24,271 nt of DNA from WACF01 sp040880205 (GCA_040880205.1 JBBDIU010000082.1:1-24271), one strand, 5' to 3'; counted from the first letter of the stretch, positions 7,296 through 15,397 are shown. The notes: generated by a model from the sequence alone, not told the origin. Translations and numbers: made by a program.

Positions 7296-8330
7296 CTAAT
7301 CAGCCGTTTTTAGTTCTGAGTGGCTAATAAAGGTGTCCTTGTTTAGCGTAAACAGAGCACTGCTCCATGATAACCCCACGCCATAGCCTAGTGCCATCAG
7401 CCGCGTACTGTCCCTGTCGATCGTTTTCACTCCCTGGGTGATGGTGAGCGGAACAGAAACCCCGCCGGTATTGCCGTAGTTTTCAATGGTGCTCGGTGTT
7501 TTGCTATCGGGGATATTCATTCTTTTGGTGATGTGTTTGGTGATGAAGCGGTTCGCTTGATGAAAGACGAAGTGATCGATGTCGTCCGCGGTTTGCCCGG
7601 CTAGCTGCAAGGTTTCCTCTATGAGTAGCGGAACTTGTCGCGTGGTAAAGGTAAAGAGTTGGGGGCCGTTCATGTTGACGTAGTACTTGCTCAGATCGGT
7701 GCTGCTGCGTTCACGAAAACCACCAGCTTCGATAATGAGTGCGCGGTAGCCCTGCCCATCGGTTTTTAGATTGTAATGCCAGCAATCCGTGGCGCTCGGG
7801 TCGGCTTCCACGGCGGTGGCCGATCCCGCATCCCCGAACAACAGGGCGGTGGCTCGGTCTTCGGGGTTGGCGAACAAGCTGGGTGTTTCCCCGTGAAGCA
7901 TCAGGACCCGGCGGCATTGGCCGGCCGCAACCAGCATATGGGCGAGCCACAGACCGTAGGGATAGCCCGAGCAACCCAGGCCAACATCAAAAGCCGCACA
8001 ATCCTCGCCTAGGCCCAAATCCCGGTGAATCAGGCAACTGGAGGAGGGGAGCAGGTAATCCGGGGATTGAGTCACCATGATCACGGCGTCAATGGACGCC
8101 GGGTTCCAGTCCAGGCCGTGGATCAGATCGTAGGCTGCCGCGAGACAGAGATCGGTGCTACACAGGCTTCCATCGGATGTATGGCGAGAATGGATGCCCA
8201 CCATGCCGATTACCTTGCGCAGTTCCTGTTCGGAGAACAGGTGGGTCAGGTCCGCATTGTTTACCACATTTTTCGGCACGGAAGTGGCGATGCCCGCTAT
8301 CCGGGCACCCGCAATCGATGTTTTGGCCAT
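7296..8330 (-). CDS. 3-oxoacyl-ACP synthase III-like ketosynthase (KAS III)
   Basis: 344 residues of the FabH/KAS III thiolase-fold family. The catalytic triad is visible: Cys120 in DVGLGCSGYPYG, His257 in FVFHQANRF and Asn287 in ENYGNTGG. LLFGDAGSATAVE is the usual strand after the active-site Cys. ATG 8330 opens a typical N-terminus (GARIAGIATSVPKN). KAS III enzymes condense an acyl-CoA or acyl-ACP with malonyl-ACP, and relatives also form esters or amides. Its neighbours (two free carrier proteins, an acyl ligase, an NRPS and amidotransferases) argue for a pathway-specific starter or transfer enzyme rather than housekeeping FabH, which normally sits beside plsX and fabD. It is divergent from the second carrier protein/ligase unit. 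Confidence 0.93.
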   Translation of the reverse strand: MAKTSIAGARIAGIATSVPKNVVNNADLTHLFSEQELRKVIGMVGIHSRHTSDGSLCSTDLCLAAAYDLIHGLDWNPASIDAVIMVTQSPDYLLPSSSCLIHRDLGLGEDCAAFDVGLGCSGYPYGLWLAHMLVAAGQCRRVLMLHGETPSLFANPEDRATALLFGDAGSATAVEADPSATDCWHYNLKTDGQGYRALIIEAGGFRERSSTDLSKYYVNMNGPQLFTFTTRQVPLLIEETLQLAGQTADDIDHFVFHQANRFITKHITKRMNIPDSKTPSTIENYGNTGGVSVPLTITQGVKTIDRDSTRLMALGYGVGLSWSSALFTLNKDTFISHSELKTAD

Positions 8331-8354
8331 AACTGGGATCCGCGATGGGTCAGA

Positions 8355-8393
8355 CTAGCCCGCTGGTACGGGGGGATTCACGCGACGGGCTAG
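8355..8393. promoter_or_regulatory. Spaced inverted repeat upstream of KAS III gene
   Basis: Perfect 8-bp arms CTAGCCCG (8355-8362) and CGGGCTAG (8386-8393) separated by 23 bp, centre to centre 31 bp or about three helical turns, lie 24 bp before the KAS III start in the divergent intergenic region. It could be a two-site operator or a leader hairpin. Confidence 0.3.
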
Positions 8394-8581
8394 CGGATTT
8401 AACCACATAAGCGGCGGCGATTCAAAGCGAGCTTATTGGGTAGCTGTCAATCTTAAACTGTTGGTATAGAATGAGCTTTTTGTGTGGCTACCGACTGACG
8501 GCCTGGCATGGAATAGTACTGGCGGGCAGAGATCCAGCGCGATTGTGTTTCGCCTTGGATGAGCGCTGGGGAAAGGTTACC

Positions 8582-8851
8582 TTGAAAATATGTACGGAGA
8601 CGAGAAGGGTGTATAGAGATAAGCTTCGTAGTTTCATACTGGAAAATTATCTGTTCTCGGAAGACTCGAGTCTGTTGAATGATACGGATTCTTTTTTGGA
8701 CAAGGGGATACTCGATTCCACCGGTATTCTGGAACTGGTTTTTTTTCTGGAGGAGGAATTCGAAATCCGAGTAGCAGAGGACGACATGGTGCCCGAAAAT
8801 CTGGATTCCGTGGAAAACCTAGTCAAATATCTGGGCGCCAAGGCGGCGTGA
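8582..8851 (+). CDS. Free acyl carrier protein (second)
   Basis: A stand-alone carrier protein. The domain starts at about RDKLRSFILENYLF, and the attachment motif is KGILDSTGILELVFFLEEEF, with the Ser in LDST as the phosphopantetheine site, followed by an acidic third helix. The start is uncertain. TTG 8582, chosen here (89 residues), has GAAAGG six bases upstream; GTG 8609 (80 residues) has GGAG nine bases upstream; ATG 8471 (126 residues) adds a segment unlike carrier proteins. It precedes an AMP-forming ligase by 49 bp, the arrangement expected when the ligase loads an acid onto this protein. It is quite different from the first carrier protein in this window, so two acyl chains may be handled separately. 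Confidence 0.82.
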   Translation: MKICTETRRVYRDKLRSFILENYLFSEDSSLLNDTDSFLDKGILDSTGILELVFFLEEEFEIRVAEDDMVPENLDSVENLVKYLGAKAA

Positions 8852-8900
8852 CAGCAGCGCACCTTTCGCCCGAGATCTTAAAGCCGAGGACATCCCGGCT

Positions 8901-10442
8901 ATGAAGGAACAAACCCTTTCGAGTTTATTATTCAATCAGGTACAAGCACACCCTGACGCGGATGCCATTATTCATGGGGATACTCGTGTCAGCTATGCTG
9001 AGCTTTGGCGGCAAATTAGCTGCTTGGCGGTGCTTCTCGAGCAGCGCGGCATTACGCCGGGGAGCCGCGTTGTCCTGTTGATGGACAACAGCATCCGATA
9101 CGTGGTGGCCTATTACGCGCTGCTCCGTCTGGCGGCCGTCGTCGTTCCCTTAAACACCGGATTGAAAGGCGCGCAATTGTCCGAGGTCATGGGGCATGCC
9201 GAGGCGACTTTGCTGTTGCATGATGGGTTGTTGCACGATGGTAAAACGCGCGAACTGGATACCGGGGTGAGCGGGTTGCAATTGAACGTTGGGGACGCGG
9301 AACTGTTGGACGGCGGGGTGGATCCTCGGCGGTCCCTGCCTGGCGATCAAACACTGTCGGATCGATCACTGGCCACGATTATCTACACGTCGGGAACCAC
9401 CGGCAAGCCAAAAGGCATCATGCTTAGCGCCGGCAACCTGCTGGCCAACTGCCTGGCGATTATCGACTACCTCGATTTGCAAAGTCGCGACAGGTTGATG
9501 TGTGTGCTCCCATTCTATTACGCCTATGGTAATTCGGTTTTGCACACCCACTTGGCGGCGGGTGCAACACTGATTCTGGAAAACAGTCTGATGTATCCTC
9601 AGCGCGTCTTGCAGCGAATGGCCGCGGAACAGGTGACTGGTTTTGCTGGAGTGCCATCGACGTTCCGGTTGCTGCTATTGCGCTGCGATTTGTCCCGAAT
9701 CCCCCTGCCGAACCTACGCTATATAACGCAAGCTGGGGGGCCGTTGGCGCCTAGTGACATTGAGCGTCTCGTTAAATGTTGGCCTCAAGCCAGGTTCTTT
9801 GTCATGTATGGGCAAACCGAGGCGACGGCACGGCTCACTTATTTACCGCCGGATCGACTGAGGGACAAGGCGGGCACGGTGGGCATTCCCATTAACGGGG
9901 TGCGGATCAAAATCATGGACGAACAAGGCGCGGAACGAGCGCGCGGCGACACCGGTGAAATCTGCGCCGCGGGGCCGAACACTATGTTGGGCTATTGGCG
10001 GGACTCGGAAGCAAGCAAGGCGCGATTTTTTGACGAATGGCTGCGCACCGGCGACCTCGGTTATCAGGATGAGGAGGGCTTTATCACCATTGTCGGACGT
10101 GCCTCGGATATGATCAAAACAGGCGACCATCGCGTGGCGCCGGAGGAAATAGAAGAAATAATCGCCGATCTACCGGGGGTTGAGGAAGTCGCGGTGGTGG
10201 GCATCCCGGACTCGTTACTGGGTCAAGTGGTCAAGGCCTACGTTGTACTCGCCGCCGGGAGTGTGCTCGACACGCGACAAATTCTGCGGCATTGCAGCCT
10301 GCAATGTGCGCCTTACAAAATTCCAAAGGCCATAGATTTCCTGGCGACGCTTCCAAAAACCGCTTCTGGAAAAATACAACGGTACCAATTATTGAAAAGT
10401 CCCACACCTACGGGAAAAATGTATCAAGAGGACAACTTGTGA
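8901..10442 (+). CDS. AMP-forming acyl ligase (acyl-ACP or acyl-CoA synthetase)
   Basis: 513 residues of the ANL adenylating superfamily. The P-loop-like motif IIYTSGTTGKPKG is at 160-172, followed by VMYGQTEATARL, TGDLGYQDEEGF and the hinge region GRASDMIKTGDHRVAPEEIE. The C-terminal catalytic Lys491 lies in KTASGKIQR. ATG 8901 has GAGGA ten bases upstream. The protein activates a carboxylic acid as its adenylate and, given the carrier protein gene just upstream, probably loads it onto that carrier. It resembles the acyl ligases of exosortase-A-associated cassettes, an impression from memory. Its TGA overlaps the GTG of the next gene, so the ligase and the NAD-synthase-like enzyme are likely made together. 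The acid substrate is unknown. Confidence 0.93.
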   Translation: MKEQTLSSLLFNQVQAHPDADAIIHGDTRVSYAELWRQISCLAVLLEQRGITPGSRVVLLMDNSIRYVVAYYALLRLAAVVVPLNTGLKGAQLSEVMGHAEATLLLHDGLLHDGKTRELDTGVSGLQLNVGDAELLDGGVDPRRSLPGDQTLSDRSLATIIYTSGTTGKPKGIMLSAGNLLANCLAIIDYLDLQSRDRLMCVLPFYYAYGNSVLHTHLAAGATLILENSLMYPQRVLQRMAAEQVTGFAGVPSTFRLLLLRCDLSRIPLPNLRYITQAGGPLAPSDIERLVKCWPQARFFVMYGQTEATARLTYLPPDRLRDKAGTVGIPINGVRIKIMDEQGAERARGDTGEICAAGPNTMLGYWRDSEASKARFFDEWLRTGDLGYQDEEGFITIVGRASDMIKTGDHRVAPEEIEEIIADLPGVEEVAVVGIPDSLLGQVVKAYVVLAAGSVLDTRQILRHCSLQCAPYKIPKAIDFLATLPKTASGKIQRYQLLKSPTPTGKMYQEDNL

Positions 10443-11449
10443 CAGCAAACATCAGTAGTATCGCCGAGGAAATTTTTGCCTTCGACAAGGATGCCGAATT
10501 GGCCAAAATCCGAGACAGCATCCGTTCAACTCTCGGCCTAAAGCTGAAAAAACGGGGGCTGGTAGTGGCTGTTTCTGGTGGTATCGACAGCGCTGTCTGT
10601 TGTGCTTTGGCGGCGAGCGCTGTCGGTTCTAAAAAGACATTTGCGCTGCTTTTGCCGGAGCGGGATTCGGCGTCGAGCAGCACCACAAGGGGCAAGGTGC
10701 TCGCGGAGCATCTAGGTGTGGAATATTCCGTGCAGGATATTGCCAAGGTATTGGATGCCGTCGGTTGTTACGAATGGCGCGATCATGCCATCAACAAGAT
10801 TTTTCCCGAGTATGGCACTGAGTGGAAAAACAAACTCGCCATCGGCGGTGGCGTCAGTGGTGGAATTAATTATTTCAAGCTCATTGTTGAAGACCCGAGT
10901 GGCACACGTTACGAGGAACGCCTTGGCGTCAATGAATACCTTACCATTGTGGCAGCCACAAACTACAAGCAACGAATTCGCAAGACCATTGAGTTTTTTC
11001 ACGCCGATCGATTGAACTACGCGGTGGTCGGTACGCCGAACCGGGTTGAATACGACCAGGGCTTTTTCGTTAGAAATGGTGACGGTTCCGCGGATATAAA
11101 GCCCATTGCTCATCTTTACAAGACCCAGGTATACGCGCTGGCGCGCCACATGCAGCTGCCCGCCGAGATTTGCGACGCCGCGCCCACTACCGATACCTAC
11201 AGCTTGGCACAAGGGCAGGACGAATTTTATTATCATCTGCCTCATCGGGAAATGGATATTGCCTTGTGGTGTTTTAACGAAGGGAAACCGGCCGGCCATC
11301 TGGCCGACCTACTTGGTCTGAATGAAATGGATGCGACTTACATCTACAAAGATATCGCCACCAAGCGCCGTACCACCGCACCGCTCCACTGGCCGGCCTT
11401 GCTGATAACACCCGTAGCGGGCCCGATAACCGACCCCGAATCCCACTAA
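10439..11449 (+). CDS. NAD-synthase-like ATP pyrophosphatase, pathway-associated
   Basis: 336 residues from GTG 10439, which overlaps the ligase TGA (GTGA) and has AGAGGA upstream. The longer in-frame reading from 10292 is overlap only. The PP-loop SGGIDSA is at 46-52. Later blocks match the NH3-dependent NAD synthase pattern: GTPNRVEYDQGFF, NGDGSADIKPIAHLYKTQV and PTTDTYSLAQGQDEF. There is no glutaminase domain. At 336 residues it is longer than the usual single-domain NadE of about 270, with an insertion-like region around 110-160. Between an acyl ligase and an AsnB-type amidotransferase it more probably forms an amide on a pathway intermediate, using an adenylated carboxylate, than makes NAD. 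Ordinary NAD synthesis cannot be excluded. Confidence 0.87.
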   Translation: MTANISSIAEEIFAFDKDAELAKIRDSIRSTLGLKLKKRGLVVAVSGGIDSAVCCALAASAVGSKKTFALLLPERDSASSSTTRGKVLAEHLGVEYSVQDIAKVLDAVGCYEWRDHAINKIFPEYGTEWKNKLAIGGGVSGGINYFKLIVEDPSGTRYEERLGVNEYLTIVAATNYKQRIRKTIEFFHADRLNYAVVGTPNRVEYDQGFFVRNGDGSADIKPIAHLYKTQVYALARHMQLPAEICDAAPTTDTYSLAQGQDEFYYHLPHREMDIALWCFNEGKPAGHLADLLGLNEMDATYIYKDIATKRRTTAPLHWPALLITPVAGPITDPESH

Positions 11450-13416
11450 TGTGTGGTATAGCTGGTTTCGTCGGCGGCCAAGCGTTCGCGGATGGAGAAG
11501 CTGTGGCGGCGCGGATGGCGGCCCAGTTGCAGCACCGAGGACCGGACGGTGCCGCTTATTACTTGGATGAAGCGGCGCTGTTGGTTCATACCCGCCTGAG
11601 TATCATCGACTTGCAAACAGGTACCCAGCCCATACACAATGAAGACAAAACGGTCTGGTTGATATGCAACGGGGAGATCTTCAACTATTTGGAGCTTCGC
11701 GAGGCGCTGTCAACGCGTGGGCATCGGTTCTATACCCAATCCGATTCGGAAGTTATTGTCCATCTCTATGAAGAATACGGCGTGGATTTCGTCCACTACC
11801 TGAATGGGCAATTTGCCATTTGTCTGTGGGATAGTGTAAGTCAAACAGCGGTGCTGGCCCGCGACCGGGTGGGTATTGCGCCGCTGTTTTACGCTGAGCG
11901 AAACGAGGGGCTGTGGTTTGGCTCCGAAGTAAAAGCCATTGTCGCCGGTCTTCGGCAGCGGCCGACGCTGAACATCGATGCTCTCGAGCAGTTATTGAAT
12001 TTCTGGGCGCCCGTGTCTCCCGCGTCGATATTTTCCGGTGTTCGGGAGGTGTCTCCGGGAGAAATGCTGGTTTATCGCGCTGGTTATCTGAGCAGCCAAC
12101 GTTATTGGGACTTGCATTTCCCTCGGCGGGGCGAGTTTGAGGCAATTGGCGTCGATCGTGCGGCGGAGCGGGTCCATGAGTTGTTGGTGGATGCAACCCA
12201 AATTCGGCTTCGCGCCGATGTTCCGGTGGCCGCTTACTTGTCGGGCGGACTGGACTCCTCAATCATCGTCGCCCTGGTGCGGCGCTATTGCGACGCTCCC
12301 CTGCAAACGTTTTCGCTCACTTTTGCCGACGCTGGGCTCGATGAATCGGCCCACCAGTCGGAGGTCGTCGATTTTCTTAAGACCAATCATTCTAGCGTGC
12401 GCTGCAACGACCACGACATTGCCGACCATTTCCAAGCGGCAATTTGGCACGCGGAAACGCCCCTGGTTCGCACCGCCCCGGTTCCCATGAGCTTGCTATC
12501 GCGGCTCGTCAATCGCCAGGGGACCCGGGTGGTGTTGACCGGGGAGGGTGCTGACGAGGTCTTCGGCGGCTACGACATTTTCAAAGAGACGAAGCTGCGC
12601 CGTTTCTGGGCGAGCAATCCCGAATCCGAATGGCGCCCGCTGTTGATTCGCAAATTATATCCTTATCTAAACCTGTCGCGAGGTAGCGCCCATCGCTACC
12701 TCGCCAATTTTTTTGGCGGCGGCGTGGAAGACCCGGAGCATTTTCTTTTCTCGCATCAACCTCGGGCCAATACCACATCGCGAGTGAAGGAATTTATTGC
12801 CCCTGAACGGTTGGCGAATACTCGGATAACACCCGAGGCGGCGCTGATTGAAACCTTGCCCGCCGACTTTGGCGACTGGCCGTACTTTTGCAAAGCTCAA
12901 TACCTGGAAATGAAGACCTTGATGCCCGGCTATCTACTGAGTTCCCAGGGTGATCGCATGCTCATGCAGCACTCGGTGGAGGGCCGGTTCCCGTTTTTGG
13001 ATCATCGCCTGATAGAGTACGTCAATCGTCTTCATCCACACTTAAAAATGCGCGTGCTCGAGGAAAAGTTCATCCTCAAGAAGTCCATGGAAAAATATCT
13101 ACCGAACGAGGTCGTGCGGCGTTATAAGCAGCCTTATCGCGCCCCCATGAGCGCCGCGTTGATCGGCGCGCGAAAACCGGAGTACGTCCGCTATTTGCTA
13201 AGCAAGGAAAAGCTGGTTGACTACGGCTATTTTGAGCCCCGAAAGGTAGAGTTGCTGCTGAAAAAAATCCGCACTGGTCGCATGGTAGGCTACAAAGACA
13301 ATATGGCCCTCGTGGTTATTCTCTCCACTCAATGCTGGCATCAGTTGTTTGTTGAAGAATTCGAACAGCGGTTTTGCCGACCTACAGGCGGCCAGGCACT
13401 GAAGCGCCTCGACTGA
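11449..13416 (+). CDS. Asparagine-synthase-like glutamine-hydrolysing amidotransferase
   Basis: 655 residues of the AsnB family. The mature N-terminal nucleophile is Cys2 (MCGIAGFVGG). The class II glutaminase domain shows HTRLSIIDLQTGTQPI, NGEIFNYLELR and DSEVIVHLYEEYG. The synthetase domain has the PP-loop YLSGGLDSS at about 265-271, GEGADEVFGGYD, and QGDRMLMQHSVEGRFPFLD. The ATG overlaps the preceding TAA by one base (TAATG). Relatives in biosynthetic loci amidate carrier-bound or free carboxylates, and the family also includes the exosortase-A-associated amidotransferase; here it most likely supplies an amide nitrogen from glutamine. It is the last gene of its unit and is followed four bases later by a hairpin. 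Confidence 0.93.
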   Translation: MCGIAGFVGGQAFADGEAVAARMAAQLQHRGPDGAAYYLDEAALLVHTRLSIIDLQTGTQPIHNEDKTVWLICNGEIFNYLELREALSTRGHRFYTQSDSEVIVHLYEEYGVDFVHYLNGQFAICLWDSVSQTAVLARDRVGIAPLFYAERNEGLWFGSEVKAIVAGLRQRPTLNIDALEQLLNFWAPVSPASIFSGVREVSPGEMLVYRAGYLSSQRYWDLHFPRRGEFEAIGVDRAAERVHELLVDATQIRLRADVPVAAYLSGGLDSSIIVALVRRYCDAPLQTFSLTFADAGLDESAHQSEVVDFLKTNHSSVRCNDHDIADHFQAAIWHAETPLVRTAPVPMSLLSRLVNRQGTRVVLTGEGADEVFGGYDIFKETKLRRFWASNPESEWRPLLIRKLYPYLNLSRGSAHRYLANFFGGGVEDPEHFLFSHQPRANTTSRVKEFIAPERLANTRITPEAALIETLPADFGDWPYFCKAQYLEMKTLMPGYLLSSQGDRMLMQHSVEGRFPFLDHRLIEYVNRLHPHLKMRVLEEKFILKKSMEKYLPNEVVRRYKQPYRAPMSAALIGARKPEYVRYLLSKEKLVDYGYFEPRKVELLLKKIRTGRMVGYKDNMALVVILSTQCWHQLFVEEFEQRFCRPTGGQALKRLD

Positions 13417-13420
13417 CCCT

Positions 13421-13440
13421 GGGGCATGATACAATGCCCC
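13421..13440 (+). terminator. Hairpin after the amidotransferase gene
   Basis: A perfect 7-bp stem GGGGCAT/ATGCCCC with loop GATACA begins four bases after the stop. The following bases, TTGTCAC, give only a weak U-tract. It probably ends or slows the third biosynthetic transcript. The loop and 3' arm also contain TACAAT, a good -10 sequence, so a promoter role is possible. Confidence 0.4.
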
Positions 13441-13510
13441 TTGTCACGAGTGTCCTTCGTCATAAGTTCGCATACGCTGAAAGCCCATAAATTCCATGGG
13501 TGATTCGGCT

Positions 13511-13539
13511 TTGTTATTGAGGACGCGCGATGACATAAA
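13511..13539 (+). promoter_or_regulatory. Candidate sigma-70 promoter for nfuA
   Basis: TTGTTA, a 17-bp spacer, then CATAAA, each matching four of six consensus bases. It would start transcription near 13546, about 30 bases before the nfuA ATG. The rest of the 13441-13575 gap shows no other feature. Confidence 0.3.
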
Positions 13540-13575
13540 GTCTCTTTTGATGTCGACGTCGGATGGTTGGGTAAG

Positions 13576-14160
13576 ATGGTTAATGTAAAGATCAGTGATT
13601 CAGCACAGGTTTATTTGAAGGAGTTGTTGGACAAGCAGGATTGCGAAGGCATTGGCATTCGCATGTTCGTATCCAACCCCGGAACGCCGAAAGCGGAAAC
13701 CTGCATTGCCTATTGTCGTCCGGGAGAAGAGCAGGCCGAGGACGAAGTCGTGGAGCTCAAGGGTTTCAAGGCGCATTTCGAAGCCAGAAGCGTGCCCTTT
13801 CTCGACGATGCCTCGGTGGACTATTCGCCGGACCGGATGGGTGGGCAGTTGACCATTCGCGCACCCAACTCAAAAATGGTCAAGGTAACCGACGACAGCC
13901 CCGTTGAAGACCGCATCAACTACGTGCTCTACAACGAAATCAACCCCGGCCTGGCCGCACACGGCGGGCAGGTAAGCTTGGTGGAAGTCACGGAAGAGGG
14001 TATGGCGATACTCGAATTCGGCGGCGGCTGCCAAGGTTGCAGTGCCATCGACCTGACCCTCAAACACGGCGTGGAGAAGGCCTTACTGGAGCAAGTACCA
14101 GGCTTGACCGGTATCCGTGACGTCACCGACCATACGGATCGGGCGAATGCGTATTATTGA
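13576..14160 (+). CDS. nfuA: Fe/S biogenesis protein NfuA
   Basis: 194 residues, close to the family length. The N-terminal part is a degenerate A-type scaffold domain (SDSAQVYLKELL, FVSNPGTPKAE). The C-terminal NifU-like domain ends with GGGCQGCS, whose Cys152 and Cys155 bind a bridging [4Fe-4S] cluster at a dimer interface. NfuA carries Fe/S clusters to target enzymes in the cytoplasm. ATG 13576 aligns with the known N-terminus; TTG 13567 is an in-frame alternative three codons earlier. It stands alone between the biosynthetic locus and a repeat tract, marking the border between accessory and core DNA. Confidence 0.96.
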   Translation: MVNVKISDSAQVYLKELLDKQDCEGIGIRMFVSNPGTPKAETCIAYCRPGEEQAEDEVVELKGFKAHFEARSVPFLDDASVDYSPDRMGGQLTIRAPNSKMVKVTDDSPVEDRINYVLYNEINPGLAAHGGQVSLVEVTEEGMAILEFGGGCQGCSAIDLTLKHGVEKALLEQVPGLTGIRDVTDHTDRANAYY

Positions 14161-14164
14161 TGAT

Positions 14165-14295
14165 GTGAGATGTGAGATGCGAGACGTGAAAGGTGAATGG
14201 CTAATGGTGAAATGGAAGGAAAAAGTTGACACCTAGATCGCTGAGAGTTTCACTCCCTGTTCCCTGTTCCCTGTTCCCTGTTCCCTGTTCCCTGC
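14165..14295. repeat. Composite heptamer repeat element (degenerate copy)
   Basis: Seven degenerate heptamers of the GTGAGAT/GTGAAAG type (14165-14213) are followed by a spacer containing GTTGACACC (14225-14233), then six tandem TCCCTGT units (14254-14295, last unit TCCCTGC). The tract ends exactly at the stop codon of the minus-strand MgtC-type gene and fills the convergent gap after nfuA. The layout matches 23712-23870. Confidence 0.9.
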
Positions 14296-14988
14296 CTAAC
14301 TGTCCCCCGGCGTCAACTTAAAGCTGATCAGGAAATCCTTTTGGGTCAGTGATTGTTGGAGCGCATCGAAGCGCCGCGGCTTGAATGAACTGATCGTTGT
14401 CTGCAGTTCCTGGTACCGGCGGGTTCGGGAAAAGGTGCAGGCGTAATTACCCGTGGTCAATCCTTCCCCTTCCACCAGTTCTTTAATCCGCTTTTGAAAG
14501 TCATCCACATCGAGTTCCGCGCGAATCGTCAGGCGTGCATAGTGGCGGCTGGGGATGTGTGACTCGACCCAGCGAAACAGGGACAGGGTTCCCAACACCA
14601 AAACGCCCGCCATGGCGCCAATGGCAAAGAAGCCAGAACCGAGGATAATTCCGATTGCCGCGGTAATCCAAATAGAGGCGGCGGTGGTCAGTCCGCGTAC
14701 GGTTTGCCGGTCGTGCAGAATGACGCCAGCGCCGAGAAAGCCAATGCCGGTCATGATGCCTTGGGCCATTCGGGTGGGGTCGACGCGGATGGTGCTAAGC
14801 TGGTCGGCGGGAATGGCAAGCCACTGATATTGCATCAGCAGCATCAATAGCGCCGATGCAACACATACCAAGATATGTGTTCGAAAGCCGGCGGCACGCC
14901 CGTTGTAAGCTCGTTCGCTGCCGATGATGCCACCCGCGACGGTGGCGGCCAAGAGGCGAATACCCGCTTCTATAAGTTCTGAATCCAT
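14296..14988 (-). CDS. MgtC/SapB-family inner-membrane protein
   Basis: 230 residues. The N-terminal half is strongly hydrophobic with about four to five membrane segments and carries family blocks: AGGIIGSERAYNGRAAGFRTH, GIMTGIGFLGAGVILHD, and LTTAASIWITAAIGIILGSG. The C-terminal half (about 140-230) is a soluble ACT-like domain, as in MgtC proper. Family members are linked to Mg2+ limitation and, in pathogens, to survival in macrophages by acting on ATP synthase; in free-living bacteria the role is unclear. ATG 14988 is the first start in a good context. It appears monocistronic, with its stop directly against a heptamer tract. Confidence 0.92.
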   Translation of the reverse strand: MDSELIEAGIRLLAATVAGGIIGSERAYNGRAAGFRTHILVCVASALLMLLMQYQWLAIPADQLSTIRVDPTRMAQGIMTGIGFLGAGVILHDRQTVRGLTTAASIWITAAIGIILGSGFFAIGAMAGVLVLGTLSLFRWVESHIPSRHYARLTIRAELDVDDFQKRIKELVEGEGLTTGNYACTFSRTRRYQELQTTISSFKPRRFDALQQSLTQKDFLISFKLTPGDS

Positions 14989-15147
14989 GGAATTAACTAT
15001 AACCCAAGATGCGCGCTGAATGGCATAGCAGGTGTGCGAGGATGTCTCGACCTGGTGGATAATGGGCGTTGCTGGGCAACTGGAGGCGCCAGCGAAAACA
15101 ACAGGGCACCGACCGCTTTGGATTGAAAGTGGCTGAGAGTAGGCAGG

Positions 15148-15174
15148 AAACCGCGGCGACCGGAGCCGCCGCGG
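15148..15174 (-). terminator. Terminator of the cold-shock gene
   Basis: On the minus strand a perfect 8-bp GC stem CCGCGGCG/CGCCGCGG with an 8-base loop is followed by TTTCCT, 14 bases after the cold-shock stop. The U-tract is short but the stem is very stable. The rest of the gap to the MgtC-type gene (14989-15147) shows nothing recognisable. Confidence 0.6.
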
Positions 15175-15187
15175 GCAGTTCGTAGGG

Positions 15188-15397
15188 TTAGGCTGGTTCT
15201 ACGTTTTCAGCTTGCGGACCTTTTTGGCCCTGGCCTTCAGTAAAACTGACTTGCTGGCCTTCCTGGAGGGTTCGGAATCCGTCGCCTACAATGTTGCTAA
15301 AATGAACAAAAAGATCAGGACCGCCCTCGCGGGTAATGAATCCATAACCTTTGCTTTCGTTGAACCATTTGACGGTTCCGATGAGTTTATCTGACAT
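15188..15397 (-). CDS. Cold-shock domain protein (CspA family)
   Basis: 69 residues forming one cold-shock (OB-fold) domain. The RNA-binding motifs are visible: KGYGFITREG (RNP1) and DLFVHFSNI (RNP2), preceded by GTVKWFNESK and followed by VSFTEGQGQKGPQAENV. The start is ATG 15397, which matches the family N-terminus (MSDKLIGTVKWF). A 17-codon upstream extension to 15448 lies in the leader and is rejected. Such proteins bind single-stranded RNA or DNA and melt mRNA structure. A candidate promoter at 15532-15560 would give a leader of about 128 bases, in line with the long regulatory leaders of cspA-type genes. Confidence 0.96.
   Translation of the reverse strand: MSDKLIGTVKWFNESKGYGFITREGGPDLFVHFSNIVGDGFRTLQEGQQVSFTEGQGQKGPQAENVEPA

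Noticed and set aside
7296..8330. Housekeeping fabH
   Set aside because: The catalytic residues fit KAS III, but the surroundings lack plsX, fabD and fabG and consist of secondary-pathway genes.
1..13416. Exosortase A / PEP-CTERM locus
   Set aside because: Several protein types match that cassette, but no exosortase, PEP-CTERM motif or polysaccharide export gene is in the window, and the NRPS points elsewhere.
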